64,000 nucleotides of DNA from Labia minor (taxonomy: Eukaryota; Arthropoda; Insecta; Dermaptera; Spongiphoridae). How positions within the stretch are numbered: position 1 is the stretch's first letter; each line of letters opens with the position of its first letter. The notes beneath the pieces are model-generated. The model was not told the origin of the DNA and made no database searches. It was given only the letters and a program-made list of their open reading frames with translations. Positions 10,655-21,739 of this stretch are shown here, in pieces. Where the stretch lies: positions 46,543,962-46,607,961 of the forward strand of contig OY720349.1 of the NCBI GenBank assembly GCA_963082975.1, in the 5' to 3' direction. The position numbers and the translations under genes were made by a program.

Positions 10655-12494
10655 GTTTTCTTGAAACAAGAATCTCAATATCTGGCTTAATATTGGAAAC
10701 TTTTAATCTAAGATCCGGCTCTACATTTAATTTGTTTCTATATTTAGACTTAATATAAAATAGTACCGAAAAAGCTTGTTCGCATAAATATGTTGTGCAG
10801 AATGGAATCAAGTGTTGAAGTGCTTTATTTGCAAGCGCAGGATAATCTGACCTGAGAAGTAACCAAAAGTTGCTCAATTCAGTTTTGTTAAATTTTAGTT
10901 TATAAGTTGTATCACATGATAATTCCACGAGAATATCTTGTTCAGGTGCAGATAAATGTTTAGCATTTGTAATTTCCATATTAAATGGATCTCTGATCCA
11001 GTTATTGCAAGGATCAGGAGTAGAAAAATACTTCCTGAAGTTGCTTTTCAAAGTAATTAAATGTTCAACAAATAATTGACGCGTTTGATTAAGCAATTTT
11101 TCACTGGAGCTTTCTATGAAATCATTGAGAGTTGGAAAAGACTCATATACACCGTTCTGGATGCGTTTCGACCACAAGTCGATTTTTTTAATCATTGCTT
11201 CTATTTTATCTTCAACTTTAAATATATTTACAACAGTACCTTGCAGGCTCAAATTAAGTTCGTTCAATTTTGTAAAAATATCAGTCAAGTAAGCCACCTT
11301 AGCTAACCAGATAAAATCATTGAAACATTCGGTCAGTTCAAAATGCGCATCTATTAAAAACAATCGTATTTCATCTCGAAGCTCAAAAAGGCGAATGAGT
11401 ACTTTCCCGCGGGACAACCAACGTACATCTGTATGTAATAATAAATGTGTATGTTGACTACCCATTTCCTCACACAAAATTTTAAAAACTCTGGAATTAA
11501 GTGGACGAGCCTTAATGAAATTGACAATTTTAACTACTTCGTCTAATGTTCTTTTCAAATCTGGTGACATATTTTTGGCTGCTAATGATTCTCTGTGAAT
11601 GCAGCAATGATTCCAAACAACCTGAGGCGCAACATTTTTAATAAGAGCAATCAATCCAGTTCTTGTACCTGACATTGCACGAGCACCATCAGTGCAAATT
11701 CCAACACATTTTGGCCACTCTATTTCATTTTCGGTTATAAAATTATTCAAACTGTTAAATATGTCATTAGCTGTCGTTCGTGAAGGTAGTGAATCACAAA
11801 ACAATACATCTTCTTGTATTTGATTTTCAAACTCATATCTAATGAAAGCTAACAAATTGGCATTATTAGTGACATCAGTACTTTCATCCAATTGTAATGA
11901 GTAATAGTGACTTTTGCGCACTCTCGATATTAATTCTTCTTTTATATTACATGACATGTCTTCAATCCTATTCTTAACCGTATCATTTGATAATGAAATC
12001 AAATTTATATCGTTTGCTGCTTTAGTTCCTAACATTATATTTGTAATTACTTTTGTAGCAGGAAGAATTAATTGCTCTGCTATATTATGCGGCTTTCCTG
12101 CTTTAGCAATAAGTAGAGCTACTTCATATGATGCCATTACTGCTTTCTTACTCATACCACCAGATCCCGTCTTTACCATCAATTTCTGACTTGAATTAAG
12201 TTCTTCTTTTTTCATTTTAAAAAATTCGATAGACTTACTAACATGCTCGCTGTGCTTTGTTTGTAAATGACGTCTGAGATTAGCAGGTTTCATACTTTCA
12301 TTGGATAAACTTTCCTGACATAGAACGCAGACTGGTCTTTCCACATCATTGTTGCAAATATAAGTAAATCCAAATGATAAATAATCATCCGAATATTTTC
12401 TAGTTTTGCGTTTCTTGGTAGAGTTTGCTGTTGATGCCTCATCATCTGATTCTTTCCGTTTCTGTGTTGAACCAGTTTGTAGCCAACGATCCAT
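10635..12494 (-). CDS. hAT transposase, ZBED/Buster type, intact 619 aa
   Basis: This should cut and paste the surrounding element in the nucleus by recognising its terminal repeats. Order of parts: a basic, probably nuclear-localising stretch at about residues 25-33; a BED-type zinc finger with C56-x2-C59-x16-H76-x4-H81; an RNase-H-like core with D203 (LQLDESTD) and D269 (CTDGARAM); a conserved CCIHRES at 297-303 and DVRWLSRG at 356-363; and the C-terminal hAT dimerisation region with E572 in CEQAFSVL. The length of about 620 aa suits ZBED5/FAM200/SCAND3-like relatives, all domesticated or active Buster-type proteins. The first Met (MDRWLQ) starts the conserved N-terminus, so I use it. No intron, frameshift or missing catalytic residue is visible. 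An identical translation is encoded at 25391-27250. Confidence 0.95.
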   Translation of the reverse strand: MDRWLQTGSTQKRKESDDEASTANSTKKRKTRKYSDDYLSFGFTYICNNDVERPVCVLCQESLSNESMKPANLRRHLQTKHSEHVSKSIEFFKMKKEELNSSQKLMVKTGSGGMSKKAVMASYEVALLIAKAGKPHNIAEQLILPATKVITNIMLGTKAANDINLISLSNDTVKNRIEDMSCNIKEELISRVRKSHYYSLQLDESTDVTNNANLLAFIRYEFENQIQEDVLFCDSLPSRTTANDIFNSLNNFITENEIEWPKCVGICTDGARAMSGTRTGLIALIKNVAPQVVWNHCCIHRESLAAKNMSPDLKRTLDEVVKIVNFIKARPLNSRVFKILCEEMGSQHTHLLLHTDVRWLSRGKVLIRLFELRDEIRLFLIDAHFELTECFNDFIWLAKVAYLTDIFTKLNELNLSLQGTVVNIFKVEDKIEAMIKKIDLWSKRIQNGVYESFPTLNDFIESSSEKLLNQTRQLFVEHLITLKSNFRKYFSTPDPCNNWIRDPFNMEITNAKHLSAPEQDILVELSCDTTYKLKFNKTELSNFWLLLRSDYPALANKALQHLIPFCTTYLCEQAFSVLFYIKSKYRNKLNVEPDLRLKVSNIKPDIEILVSRKQLHTSH

Positions 12495-12964
12495 TTTATG
12501 GAGTAATTTATTAACATTGAACTACAATAATATAAATATAATATAAATATAATATAAATATAACGAATTATTATTTACTAGCTATGTTTTAATATGATTT
12601 TAAATGAATGTTTTAATATCATTTTAAATGAATGTTTTAAATCATTTTAATAAATGTTTTAAATCATTTTAAATAAATGATTTAATATCATTTTAAATGA
12701 ATATTAATTTATATAATAAATATATTTCGTAATTTGATTCTAAAATATTATTAATTTCGTAATTTGATTCTAAAATATTATTAAAATAAATATTTTTTAT
12801 TCATAAAACTAACTTATACTTACTCTCAAAAACAGCCTTTCTGGGAAATTGCAAAATGTGTTTAGTGTTTTTATAAAATAATGATCATGCAAATTACACT
12901 AAAAATTAAAAAAAATTATTAGCTATAATAAACTATTATTAGCTATAATTTAATTATAATTAAT

Positions 12965-13082
12965 TAAATTAATAAAAATAATTTAAAGATACAACTCGTT
13001 GAGAAATGAACTTATAATTAACATTAATAAAAATAATTTAAAGATACAACTCGTTGAGAAATGAACTTATAATTAACATTTG
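12965..13082. repeat. Tandem duplication inside hAT copy 1
   Basis: Two adjacent copies of a ~58-bp unit containing AAAGATACAACTCGTTGAG and ATGAACTTATAATTAACAT. The same duplication is at about 27721-27838 in copy 2, so it predates their separation. Confidence 0.9.
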
Positions 13083-13553
13083 CTTTAAAACTGTTTAAAA
13101 CCCCAGAGTGGACGCTGACAATTTGGGTTTTTCCGGGTAAGACTGTCCCCTCCCCTGGTTTTCCCCAATAACAAAGTGAAAGAAAATTCCCTTATATGCC
13201 TCCCCTTCCGAGCCCCTAAGAGGGGTTATTTTAAAGGAACAATCGAAAAATGATTTTAAATGAATGAATGGATGAAAATTCAAATTTTATATATAGTTTT
13301 TTATATATGTTTATTTATTCACAAAAAATTAATTGACATAATTATCAATTTAATAAAATAAAATAGTATTATTAATAGTATTAAATTATAGCCGTAATTC
13401 TCTAGGAGGATATAGTTAAACAATGAACTTTAAATATTTATATATGTATATATTTTTACGATGATTTTTTTCCGAGGACCGCGGACCCCTAGTAAAGGCT
13501 TCGCGGACCCCCAGGGGTCCGCGGACCACAGTTTAAGAACCACTGCCTTAAAA

Positions 13554-15990
13554 GATTGAAAAATTGATCGTTATTTCACTTCAAAAGTCAAATTGTGAAT
13601 TTTAAAATAGTTTATTCAAGTGGTTATGATATTCAAATATGAAAAAGTGTGCCTGATTAGATTGAATAATTTTATAATCCAATATTATTATTTTATCTAT
13701 ACTATACTCTTAGATGATTTTGAATAATTTATTTGAAAATGGTTAATTCAATAATTTTAATGTAAAAAAAATTGAATTAATTTTAAAAACAAAAAAATTT
13801 GGAGAATAGAGAAATAACCATATTCATAGATATTTAATTTAAGCTATAAAAGATTAGAGAAGATAATAACAAAAATTAATTAATTATCTAAGAAAATTTA
13901 AATCTTTCTTAAACTATAAAATTTTCAAAATGAAATAAAAATATTTTTTATTTTAAGTTTTAAAAAAATTGAAATAACATTTGATATATTATTTAGCTTC
14001 ATATTTATTTACTTCTAAATATTTTGTCATAATAATGATTTATTTGCTCTGTCATTAATTATTATTTTAGTGTAGTATAATAATACACTAATTGGCAATA
14101 TCCAATTTAGGTGTGTGTTCATTGATTTAATTTATAGACTGGATATAAGATAATGGATAATATATTATAACAAATAGTATCTTGTTTCCTTTATAAATAA
14201 ATTTCAAATCAATTTATTAACACTTACAATTAGAGTATTAAATTTATTGAGTCGAATAAACAATTATTGAATTCAATTTTCTAAGCAAATTAATTGATTT
14301 CATCAAAAAAAGGAACAAATGATTTAGTTATGGATGCTATTCTTGTAAATTTTCGTTTATATTAAGAGAATATTTCTTAATATTGACTAGTGAAATAATA
14401 TAAATAAAAAAATAAATTTTTTAAATTAGAAATAAAGGTAAACTTATTTAGAAAATTTATCAAAATTTGAATTATTCATTATTTGTCATGGGAATTTTTT
14501 ATATAAAGTAAGGGTTGAATATATATAACTTTATATATATATATATTAAAAAGGAATATTTTCTGAGATGAACGAATTCATTTACATGTGTTAATTAGTT
14601 TATTTTAGTTGGTTTAATTCATATTATTATAATTTTAAAATTTAAATATATAAAAGGTTGCCAAGAATTAAATTTATAGATGAGAATATTAACTTTAATA
14701 GCTTAATATTTTTTACACAATGCATTTGTTTAAAGTAGGTCCAGGTGGACCCCTAGGGGGTCTATGAAGATTTGAATACGGTCAACAAACTACAAAGTAG
14801 CTCTACTACTATTACTACTAATGAAATAAAAATCCTTATTTTGTTGTAAAATTGTTAAAAATTTAGTTTATTATAAATACCCATAGTTTTATGCTAAACA
14901 ATTATTAATTTATTTATATTGGGTCAAAGATAGGGGTGTATTAACCAAAAAGAAAGTTTAAATAGGACTGACAAAGAAAAAAAAAAGCTTGTGGAACGTT
15001 TGTTTAATGAAATCATTCTAATCTGTAAAAATATTCAAAAGTTTTTCTAATAATTTTTTTTTTTTTTAAATGGAACGATGGGAGATTTTAACTATGATGA
15101 CATATGAGTTCTTTTAAATGTATGGCATGTAACATTAATAGTGTTTTTGTTCCAATGCTACTTATATTACCAAGCAATAGTTGATATCAAATTGGTTCGT
15201 CAAATTTCCTACAGGTAAATGTGACCTCATCAATGAAACTCCTTCGCTCAGAATCAAAGATCAATATTGACAAACTAAAGGCCAACTTTGATCTGACCTA
15301 GCTTAGAGTGACTATCAATTATCATTGAATAATCTAATAAAATAATTTCTTAAATCTATAATTTATAATCCAAATTTGATTTTAATCTACGAATTTCAAC
15401 CTTCTCGACATTAAATATCCTACGAATCTAGTTTTTACAAAAAAAAAAAAAAATTCTAAATGTTTGTTCTATGATAATGAATCGATTTGTATTCGTATTG
15501 AATAGTATAGAGGATTTATTTTCATAGCAAGATGTTAATCTAACTGAATAATTAAGATAATTTGAAAAGCGTATCCGACCCCGAGTCGAGTCAATTACTC
15601 GGAGGCGATTTTCGGGGTAATTATGATAGCTATTTAATGCCAGTCGCCCACCTGGCCGGGAAACACTTTTTAAAATTATAATCGAAATTGTTGGTTGAGA
15701 TAACAAATTGAAGATAGACGTTATTATAAGTTAACTCCATTAAATTCGTCTGAGTATTTGTAAATAGCACAAGAGAGAAAATTTGTCTCCAATTTAATTC
15801 GATAACCTATAGACGTTTAGAAATTTAAATCATACCATTAGAATATCTTAAAATAATTTTAATTCTAATTATTTTTTGAATTTTAAATTAAAATAAATAA
15901 AATAAAAATTATTTTTATAAGAAAAGAAGATAATCTATTTATGAATTGTGAACTAAATAAATAAATCACTTATAAAATGTTTTCATATTT
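13554..15990. other. AT-rich DNA with small GC-normal patches
   Basis: Mostly AT-rich with no supported gene. Patches of ordinary composition lie at 14735-14830 (contains GGTGGACCCCTAGGGGGTC, a short palindrome-like block), 15180-15310 and 15565-15670. A 92-codon minus-strand frame at 15428-15706 has no recognisable domain. Confidence 0.5.
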
Positions 15991-15992
15991 GT

Positions 15993-16987
15993 TTACCGAC
16001 CGACGATAGTAAGGGAGGTATTGTTTTCATACCAAATTTCACACATGGAGATTTTTACATATCTCCACGAATCATGCATTTTCTTAACAAAATAAGTTGA
16101 CCTGTGGCCAGGTCCGAACCGACCGACGGTTTGAAATAAATTAATTTCCAGCTACAGAAACAATTTCAAATAATTTTAATATATCTATTAATGTAATAAA
16201 AAACATATAGGCATATAACATAAATATTTTTAATTTTATTTTATTTATAATATATATGTAAGACCAGGCTGTGACGTCATGAATGGCTGGATGACGTCAT
16301 ATAATTTTAATTAAGAAAAAACTAATAAAGATGATTTTTCTCGAGTATAAAACCAATGCAAAGTGAATGATTCGTGATAATATGTAAAAAATCTCCTCAT
16401 GTGAAATTTGGCGCGAAAACAATACCTCCCTTACTATCGTCGGTCGGTAAAAAAGTATTTTTAGCATGATGTCTGTCCGTCCGTCCGTCCGTCTGTCCGT
16501 ATAGATGTGTACAGCCTGAACGGCTCAACCGATTTTGATGAAATTTGGTATATTTACCTAATGCATCAGTGGGATAAATTGATCAACTTTTGGTGCAAAT
16601 CCGGAAACCGGAAGTAGTAGTATTAGCGATCGACGATAGGAAGGGAAGGGTTATTTTCACACCAAATTTCACATGAGGAGATTTTTTAAGTATTTTTAAG
16701 AATCATGCACTTTGTGGTGGTTTTATTCTCGAGAAAAATCAACTTTTTTAGTTTTTTTCTTAATTTAAAATTATATGACGTCATCCAGCCATTCATGACG
16801 TCACAGCCTGGTCTTACATATATATTATAAATAAAATAAAATTAAAAATATTTATGTTATATCTATATCTGTTTTTTATTACATTAATAGATATATTAAA
16901 ATTATTTGAAATTGTTTCTGTAGCTGGAAATTAATTTACTTCAAACCGTCGGTCGGTTCGGACCTGGCCACAGGTCAACTTATTTAT
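15993..16987 (+). mobile_element. HINE long form, copy H2, interrupted by H3
   Basis: The outer copy consists of 15993-16089 plus 16450-16987. It aligns throughout with H1: the same 5' ACCGACCGACG, a (GTCY)7 array at 16471-16498, an internal repeat of the 5' module near 16625-16700, paired TGACGTCA at 16776-16783 and 16796-16803, the 3' hairpin GACCTGGCCACAGGTC at 16961-16976, and the terminal CAACTTATTT. A shorter member of the same family sits between its two parts in reverse orientation. Confidence 0.88.
16090..16449 (-). mobile_element. HINE short form H3 nested inside H2
   Basis: Read on the minus strand it begins TTACCGACCGACGATAG and ends with the hairpin (16114-16099) and CAACTTATT. 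It lacks the (GTCY)n array and everything between the two 5' modules of the long form. It therefore has one module plus the tail. Its TGACGTCA palindromes are at 16292-16299 and 16272-16279. It sits in an A/T run with no target duplication, as HINEs do. Confidence 0.88.
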
Positions 16988-17639
16988 TTTAATTTTATGG
17001 TCGGAATTTATCTTGTCATTTCTTCTTTTGGAATTAAAATTAAACTAGATTCTAGAATATAATTGAATAAATTTAATATAAACATAGTGATAGATATACT
17101 CATAAATGAGAATATGATTTCAGTTAAAAGCCTATTTCATAGAAATTATCTAAAATAAAATATGATATCTATTCATAAAGAGAAATTAGAAGTAATTTCA
17201 TTTAATTTCTCCAGCTAATATCTATATAATGAAGATAGTTCAACAAAGTTCACATTCTAACGATCCATTTGCTATAATAGCAACACAAATTAACAATACG
17301 TAAGAGAAACTCAATCCATTTAGAAATTTAATATAAAAAATATTTTTCTAATTCTTTCACAGAATTTCTTTAGTTGAATAAAAAAAAAGAAAAAATTAAT
17401 CAACATTTACATACATAATAAGAATTAAGTATAAAATCTTTTTTAAAATTATAATTTCCCGTCATTTCATTTAATTTTTTTAATCATTATTTTTAACTCC
17501 ACGTTCGAGTAAACTATGCACTTTGTGACTTTTTTAAGATTTATTTTTATTTATTTTTTTTTTTCATTTTTCATTATATTTTATATTTTTATTTATATTT
17601 ATTTATTTATTTATTTATTTATTAACAATTTTTTTAATT
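16988..17639. other. AT-rich DNA, T-rich tract at the end
   Basis: The stretch 17515-17635 is almost pure T/A with ATTT repeats. The frame beginning at 17516 is a low-complexity artefact. Nothing else was recognised. Confidence 0.55.
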
Positions 17640-18640
17640 TAGTTATGAGGGTGATTTTTCGCTATATAGTATGTGGGTACTCCCTTTGGATTCTCACCTT
17701 TAAACTTGTCTGGCTTATTAATTTTTACCTAGATGTTCCTTCTCTCTCCCTCACATTTTTACGCTCTTGAGTCAATTTGTTTCTAATCCCTAAAAGATAG
17801 GCAACCAATCTCGACGTCGCTCGTTTGCATTGCGCTGCTCGTTCCATGTTTCGCCTCTCTGTCTTTTTCACTTTTTCTCTTTCTCTTGACAACTGCTCTC
17901 TTTTTCAAACAGAAGGCATTTTTTCTTGATATTGTTTTAAGATGACTAGATATAATTTGCAGATTCCAATCTCAACCAATTCTTATTCTTACGATAATGT
18001 GCAATTTTTGAAAAAGCGCTTCTTATCAGCAAGAATTCTAAAATGGCGGTTACGTTTGTAAGAACAAAAAAAAAACACTTTATTCTCGATCATAAAAACT
18101 AACTATAATAGACAGAATATATGAGAGCATTTCACTAACGTCGACTCATTATTATAAAATTTTATTCTAAAAGTGCTAATGAAATTTTTCAACTCGTTAG
18201 AAGCAAAAGGAGTTTTCAAAAAATCAATATTTACTTTTAAACAAATTTGAAGTAAAATTCTAAATGATTAAGTAATTTTTTTTTTTTTGTTGATAAAAAG
18301 TGAATACTGATTAATAAGAGTTGATTAGATCATCAAATAGAAACTCATCCCCTACTCCCATCCCTCGAATTCATTCAAAATCATTTCTCGTATTTCTTCT
18401 GACTGTGAAGGGCATTCCACTGTTAGAGCTAAAGGGAGGGGGTTATCTACATAGGTAATATATGTTTAATGGTAATGAAGTTGTAGACCGTGCAAGAACA
18501 ATCGCGATGGTTGTCCGTTGATTGCAGTTCGTTAATTAAAAGCCCCGAGTGCTCGTAAAACTGACGTAGGGGGCAAAGAATCTCCGCTACCAATCTCACC
18601 CTATGAATCCAAAACAACTCACTCACCCCTTACAATCATT
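17640..18640. other. GC-normal islands at 17640-17900 and 18340-18640
   Basis: Two blocks of ordinary composition are separated by AT-rich DNA. The first has CTCGACGTCGCTCGTTTGCATTGC-like sequence and pyrimidine runs. Near 18040 there is AAAATGGCGGTTA, which resembles a YY1/Pho-type site and recurs at 54125. The second holds CAGTTCGTTAATTAAAAG with a homeodomain-type core. No coding frame is supported. They are candidate regulatory elements. Confidence 0.35.
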
Positions 18641-19288
18641 CACCTGTGTAGATTAATTAATAATAATCATCATCATGACATAAATACGAATACAAAATAT
18701 ATTTGAAGATTATTTGAATTCCAGTTTTGATTTTTATGGTAACTGAGAAAGAAAAATCTTAATTAAAATTCAAATATACGAGAAATTATCTGAACGTCCA
18801 TTCTAAATAAAACAAATGAATATAAAATATATTGGATAATAAATTCATTTTTAATCCGAAATCAAATGATTCAAGTTTGATAATTTAAAACAAGAATAAA
18901 TTTATTCTTTATTATAATAATATGATATTTTTTATATTATAGATATTGGCTAGATGACCATTGAACAATGTAAATAATATATTTTATATGATATTACAAT
19001 AATATACAATATAATATCTCATTAAACTTGAAAAAAGAAAAATTTAAAAATGTTGAGTTTTTCTTTTAAATATAAATATAACTTCACGAATTGTGTCTAT
19101 TTCAGTGTAAGATCGAGGGTTAAAACTTTAATTAGAATGCGTGGTCAAAGCCGAGTAATGGAAAGGAGGGAGCTTTCACTTCATTCATTCACTTTACAAA
19201 CTTCTGGGAATTCGTCTAACCCTTAATCTCCGAGTATATCTAACTGTTCCTTTATTAAATGACATTCACCATTACGATTTATATAATA

Positions 19289-19323
<35 letters not shown>

Positions 19324-20340
19324 AAATAGAAGGTATTAAATTATGTTTAAATCCAATAAGAATAAAATACAAGAATTTAATCGTGACTGGAGGAATTGTG
19401 GAAAAATGGAGGGAGAAAATCTCATTGGATTTAGTACTTGGAAAGGTAAAGTTAATTAAACACGGCAGGTTGTTTTAGTGGAACTAATTATATGTGAACA
19501 ATTAAACATTTATTGCAATAGACACTTTAGCTAACAACCAAAATCAGGAGGTGACTACGATATGAACATGCTAACGGTGAATGGGTGGCTTGGAAAAAAA
19601 GAACGGGTGGTGGGCAGTGGTCTGTTCTCATACTGAAATCGACATTATTTTTTTTTTTTTTTTTTTTTGCTGCATTCAAAATATGTTCCACTGCATATGT
19701 TCAATTTAATTAAAAGGGTTTAGAGACAAAGTACTCAGTTGACCACTCGAAAAGTTCGAAGGGACATTCATTTATTGAGGGGAAAAAGTTTTTTTTTAAA
19801 TATTTTTTTTTTATACCATTGAATAATCAACGTCAATTAAAGATTTTTATTTTAGTAAAACGGCATGAACTCAAATCACTGGCACATGACGTTTCAGCGT
19901 CAGTTGTTTTTCGAGTTTTATTCATGTAATAAATGAATTAATGATTATGATTAAAAAATAATTTTTAAGTTTTTTTCATTATTAATTATTTATATATATA
20001 TATACCTTCATATTTATTTTTAAATAAATAATAAATTTAAATTATTATTATGAATTAAATAGAAATTATAAAATCAATCACAATCGACGTCTGTTGGTTG
20101 TGTTGAATAATATATTTCCGTTTATGAAAAACATTTAAATTAGAAAAAAACATTTTTAAATAATTGAAATTTAAAAATTAAATAGTATTTTGGAATTAAT
20201 CAATTATTTATTTCATTGAAAGAAAGTGACAAAGGGAAAACATAATTTTGTATGTGGCTCAGATAAATTTAAAAAGAATTTTCAAAATTAATCATATCAA
20301 TTTCTTAGAAATATTTCAATTAAAATTTCAATATACACTA
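18641..20340. other. AT-rich DNA with islands at 19130-19250 and 19370-19760
   Basis: No gene was seen. An (AAT)n microsatellite is at 19286-19322 and a poly-T run is near 19649-19668. The islands have ordinary composition and no exon-like frame. Confidence 0.5.
19286..19322. repeat. (AAT)n microsatellite
   Basis: About twelve AAT units. Confidence 0.95.
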
Positions 20341-20355
20341 TCTTTTAATGATTAT

Positions 20356-20616
20356 TAAAAAAAACCTCTGACTTTGGACGTCCTATCAAGCCGGTTATAT
20401 CAAAGAGGTGTCCTATGATCAGGAGAACGGGGCCTCTCAACCCCTTTACCTTGATTTTTCTTGATCGGAGGCGCTATCAAGTAGCTTTTCCCCAATGTTG
20501 TTCCCGGAGGCTGGGTTGACTCCCTCGCATAGACCCCAGCTAGGGAAATTCCCTTGCCAGGACTTGAACCCGGGACCATTTGAAGGTTCGCTACCCACAC
20601 ACCCAATGGCGCCTTC
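20356..20616 (-). repeat. tRNA-SINE family 1, complete copy with target duplication
   Basis: On the minus strand the head begins near 20615 (GGCGCCATTGGGTGTGTGG). It has a box A-like TGGGTGTGTGGGTAGCG and a near-canonical box B GGTTCAAGTCC, the internal RNA polymerase III promoter of tRNA-derived SINEs. The body contains GATAGCGCCTCCGATCAAG and the core CGTTCTCCTGATCATAGGAC. It ends in AGAGG plus a run of Ts rather than poly-A. TTTTAATGATTAT occurs on both sides (20343-20355 and 20619-20631), consistent with LINE-type target-primed insertion. The open frame across it is incidental. Confidence 0.85.
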
Positions 20617-20632
20617 TTTTTTAATGATTATA

Positions 20633-21275
20633 GCAGCTTCAAATTAAGTGGTGAATAGTATATACAGTCTTTAAAGCTTAAATATTTCTAATAAAATTTT
20701 TTAAATAGTAATATTTATATATCACTACATATTATTTTATTATTACATAATTTTGATTGTAAAAAATAAAATTATTATTTATTTAGTGTTTGTTACAATA
20801 TTAAATTTATCTATATTTGCATGATATTAAAACTTGCAACAGTTATAATTAATAAGTATGATGAAAAAGATAACAATAAATTAATAATGCGTTAATGATT
20901 ATTTAATCAATTTGGTTTTATATATGTTCAATTTTGGATCACTAGTCTAAAGATGAAAAAAATAAATCAAATATAATCTCACCAATGATTTATGTCATAT
21001 TTATGTTATAGATTATATCATAATTGGATTATACTTTTTTTGATTAAAAATATGAATAAAATGTAATATTATATTAAAATTATAAAATCCAAACGAGATA
21101 AAAAGAAATAATAAAAAAGGAATATATATATATATTCATTTGAAAGAAATTATTACATTATATTTATAATATAATGTAATATTTTTTGCGATTGTAATTA
21201 ATTATTTTATTTAAGTTATTCTCATAAAATTTATAAAAAAAAAATAATTTGTCTCATTTTATACTATTTATAAAA
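20633..21275. other. AT-rich DNA, nothing recognised
   Basis: No coding, repeat or structural signal that I can support. Confidence 0.55.
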
Positions 21276-21545
21276 TGATAGTGAAGGCACCATTTTTCAA
21301 TCTTACAGTATTTGCGGCACAGTTTTTAATCATATTTTTAATCGTGCCTTCTCCTCCCTTAAAATGTAGTTTTTTGGTCGTTTTATATTATTTTTCACTA
21401 ACGGCCAAAACAAAAGTTTTTCTATGTGTATATGAAAAGCATTTGTTTCAGTGACAGGTAATAAATATTTTTATGCAATATTTTCTTTTAAATATTCTTG
21501 CGCGCCCTCCAAGGAAGGCGCGCCCCCAGGTTGAGAACCTCTCTA
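21276..21545. mobile_element. hAT terminal remnant with GC-rich hairpin
   Basis: The right edge reads GCGCCCCCAGGTTGAGAACCTCT. Its complement AGAGGTTCTCAACCTGGGGG is a typical hAT terminus. Just inside is a hairpin, GCGCGCCCTCC (21500-21510), AA, GGAAGGCGCGC (21513-21523), pairing at 10 of 11 positions. I could not find the matching left terminus or a target duplication, so the left boundary is a guess. Confidence 0.5.
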
Positions 21546-21739
21546 GATCAATCGGAAGTTTTAATTTAAAAAATCTATTTTAATTCTGGTTCTTTTAAGA
21601 TATTGATATTTGACATTAACAGAATAAAAAAAAAATAAATATATGTAAAATATGCTATATAAAGTAATATTTTATTCTTAGAAATTCATTATTTTCCTAA
21701 AGTCAGCATCGTTCCTTTTTAATTTCATTTTTTCCTGAT

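Larger units (their letters stand above)
10249..13545 (-). mobile_element. Complete Buster-like hAT transposon, copy 1
   Basis: The element is 3,297 bp. The right end, read inward, is CAGTGGTTCTTAAACTGTGG; the left end is CATAGGTTCTTAAACTTATG, matching at 15 of 20 positions. A perfect 8-bp target duplication CCTTAAAA flanks it (10241-10248 and 13546-13553). Its form nnnTAnnn is the published preference of the Buster group of hAT elements. Subterminal GCGGACCCC repeats near both ends may bind transposase. Between the ORF start and the right end are AT-rich tandem repeats (for example two copies of a ~30-bp unit at 12726-12783 and of a ~58-bp unit near 12965-13080) and a GC-normal block at 13100-13230 that may be the promoter and leader. 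The single ORF is intact, so this looks autonomous. Confidence 0.95.

Noticed and set aside
11914-12189. Frames antisense to the transposase (also 11076-11306 and the matching ones in copy 2)
   Set aside because: They are shadows of the conserved transposase ORF and carry no independent motif.
15204-15221. CCTACAG followed by GTAAAT as a recursive splice site
   Set aside because: The pyrimidine tract is weak and the donor departs from GTRAGT; such matches are expected by chance in this much AT-rich DNA.
17516-17770. Membrane-protein-like frame rich in Phe, Ile and Tyr
   Set aside because: It arises from a T-rich low-complexity tract; the apparent hydrophobicity follows from base composition.
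20400-20606. 68-codon frame as a small gene
   Set aside because: It lies entirely within a tRNA-derived SINE.
20560-20616. A functional tRNA gene
   Set aside because: Box A and box B are present but no cloverleaf with acceptor stem can be formed; it is a SINE head.
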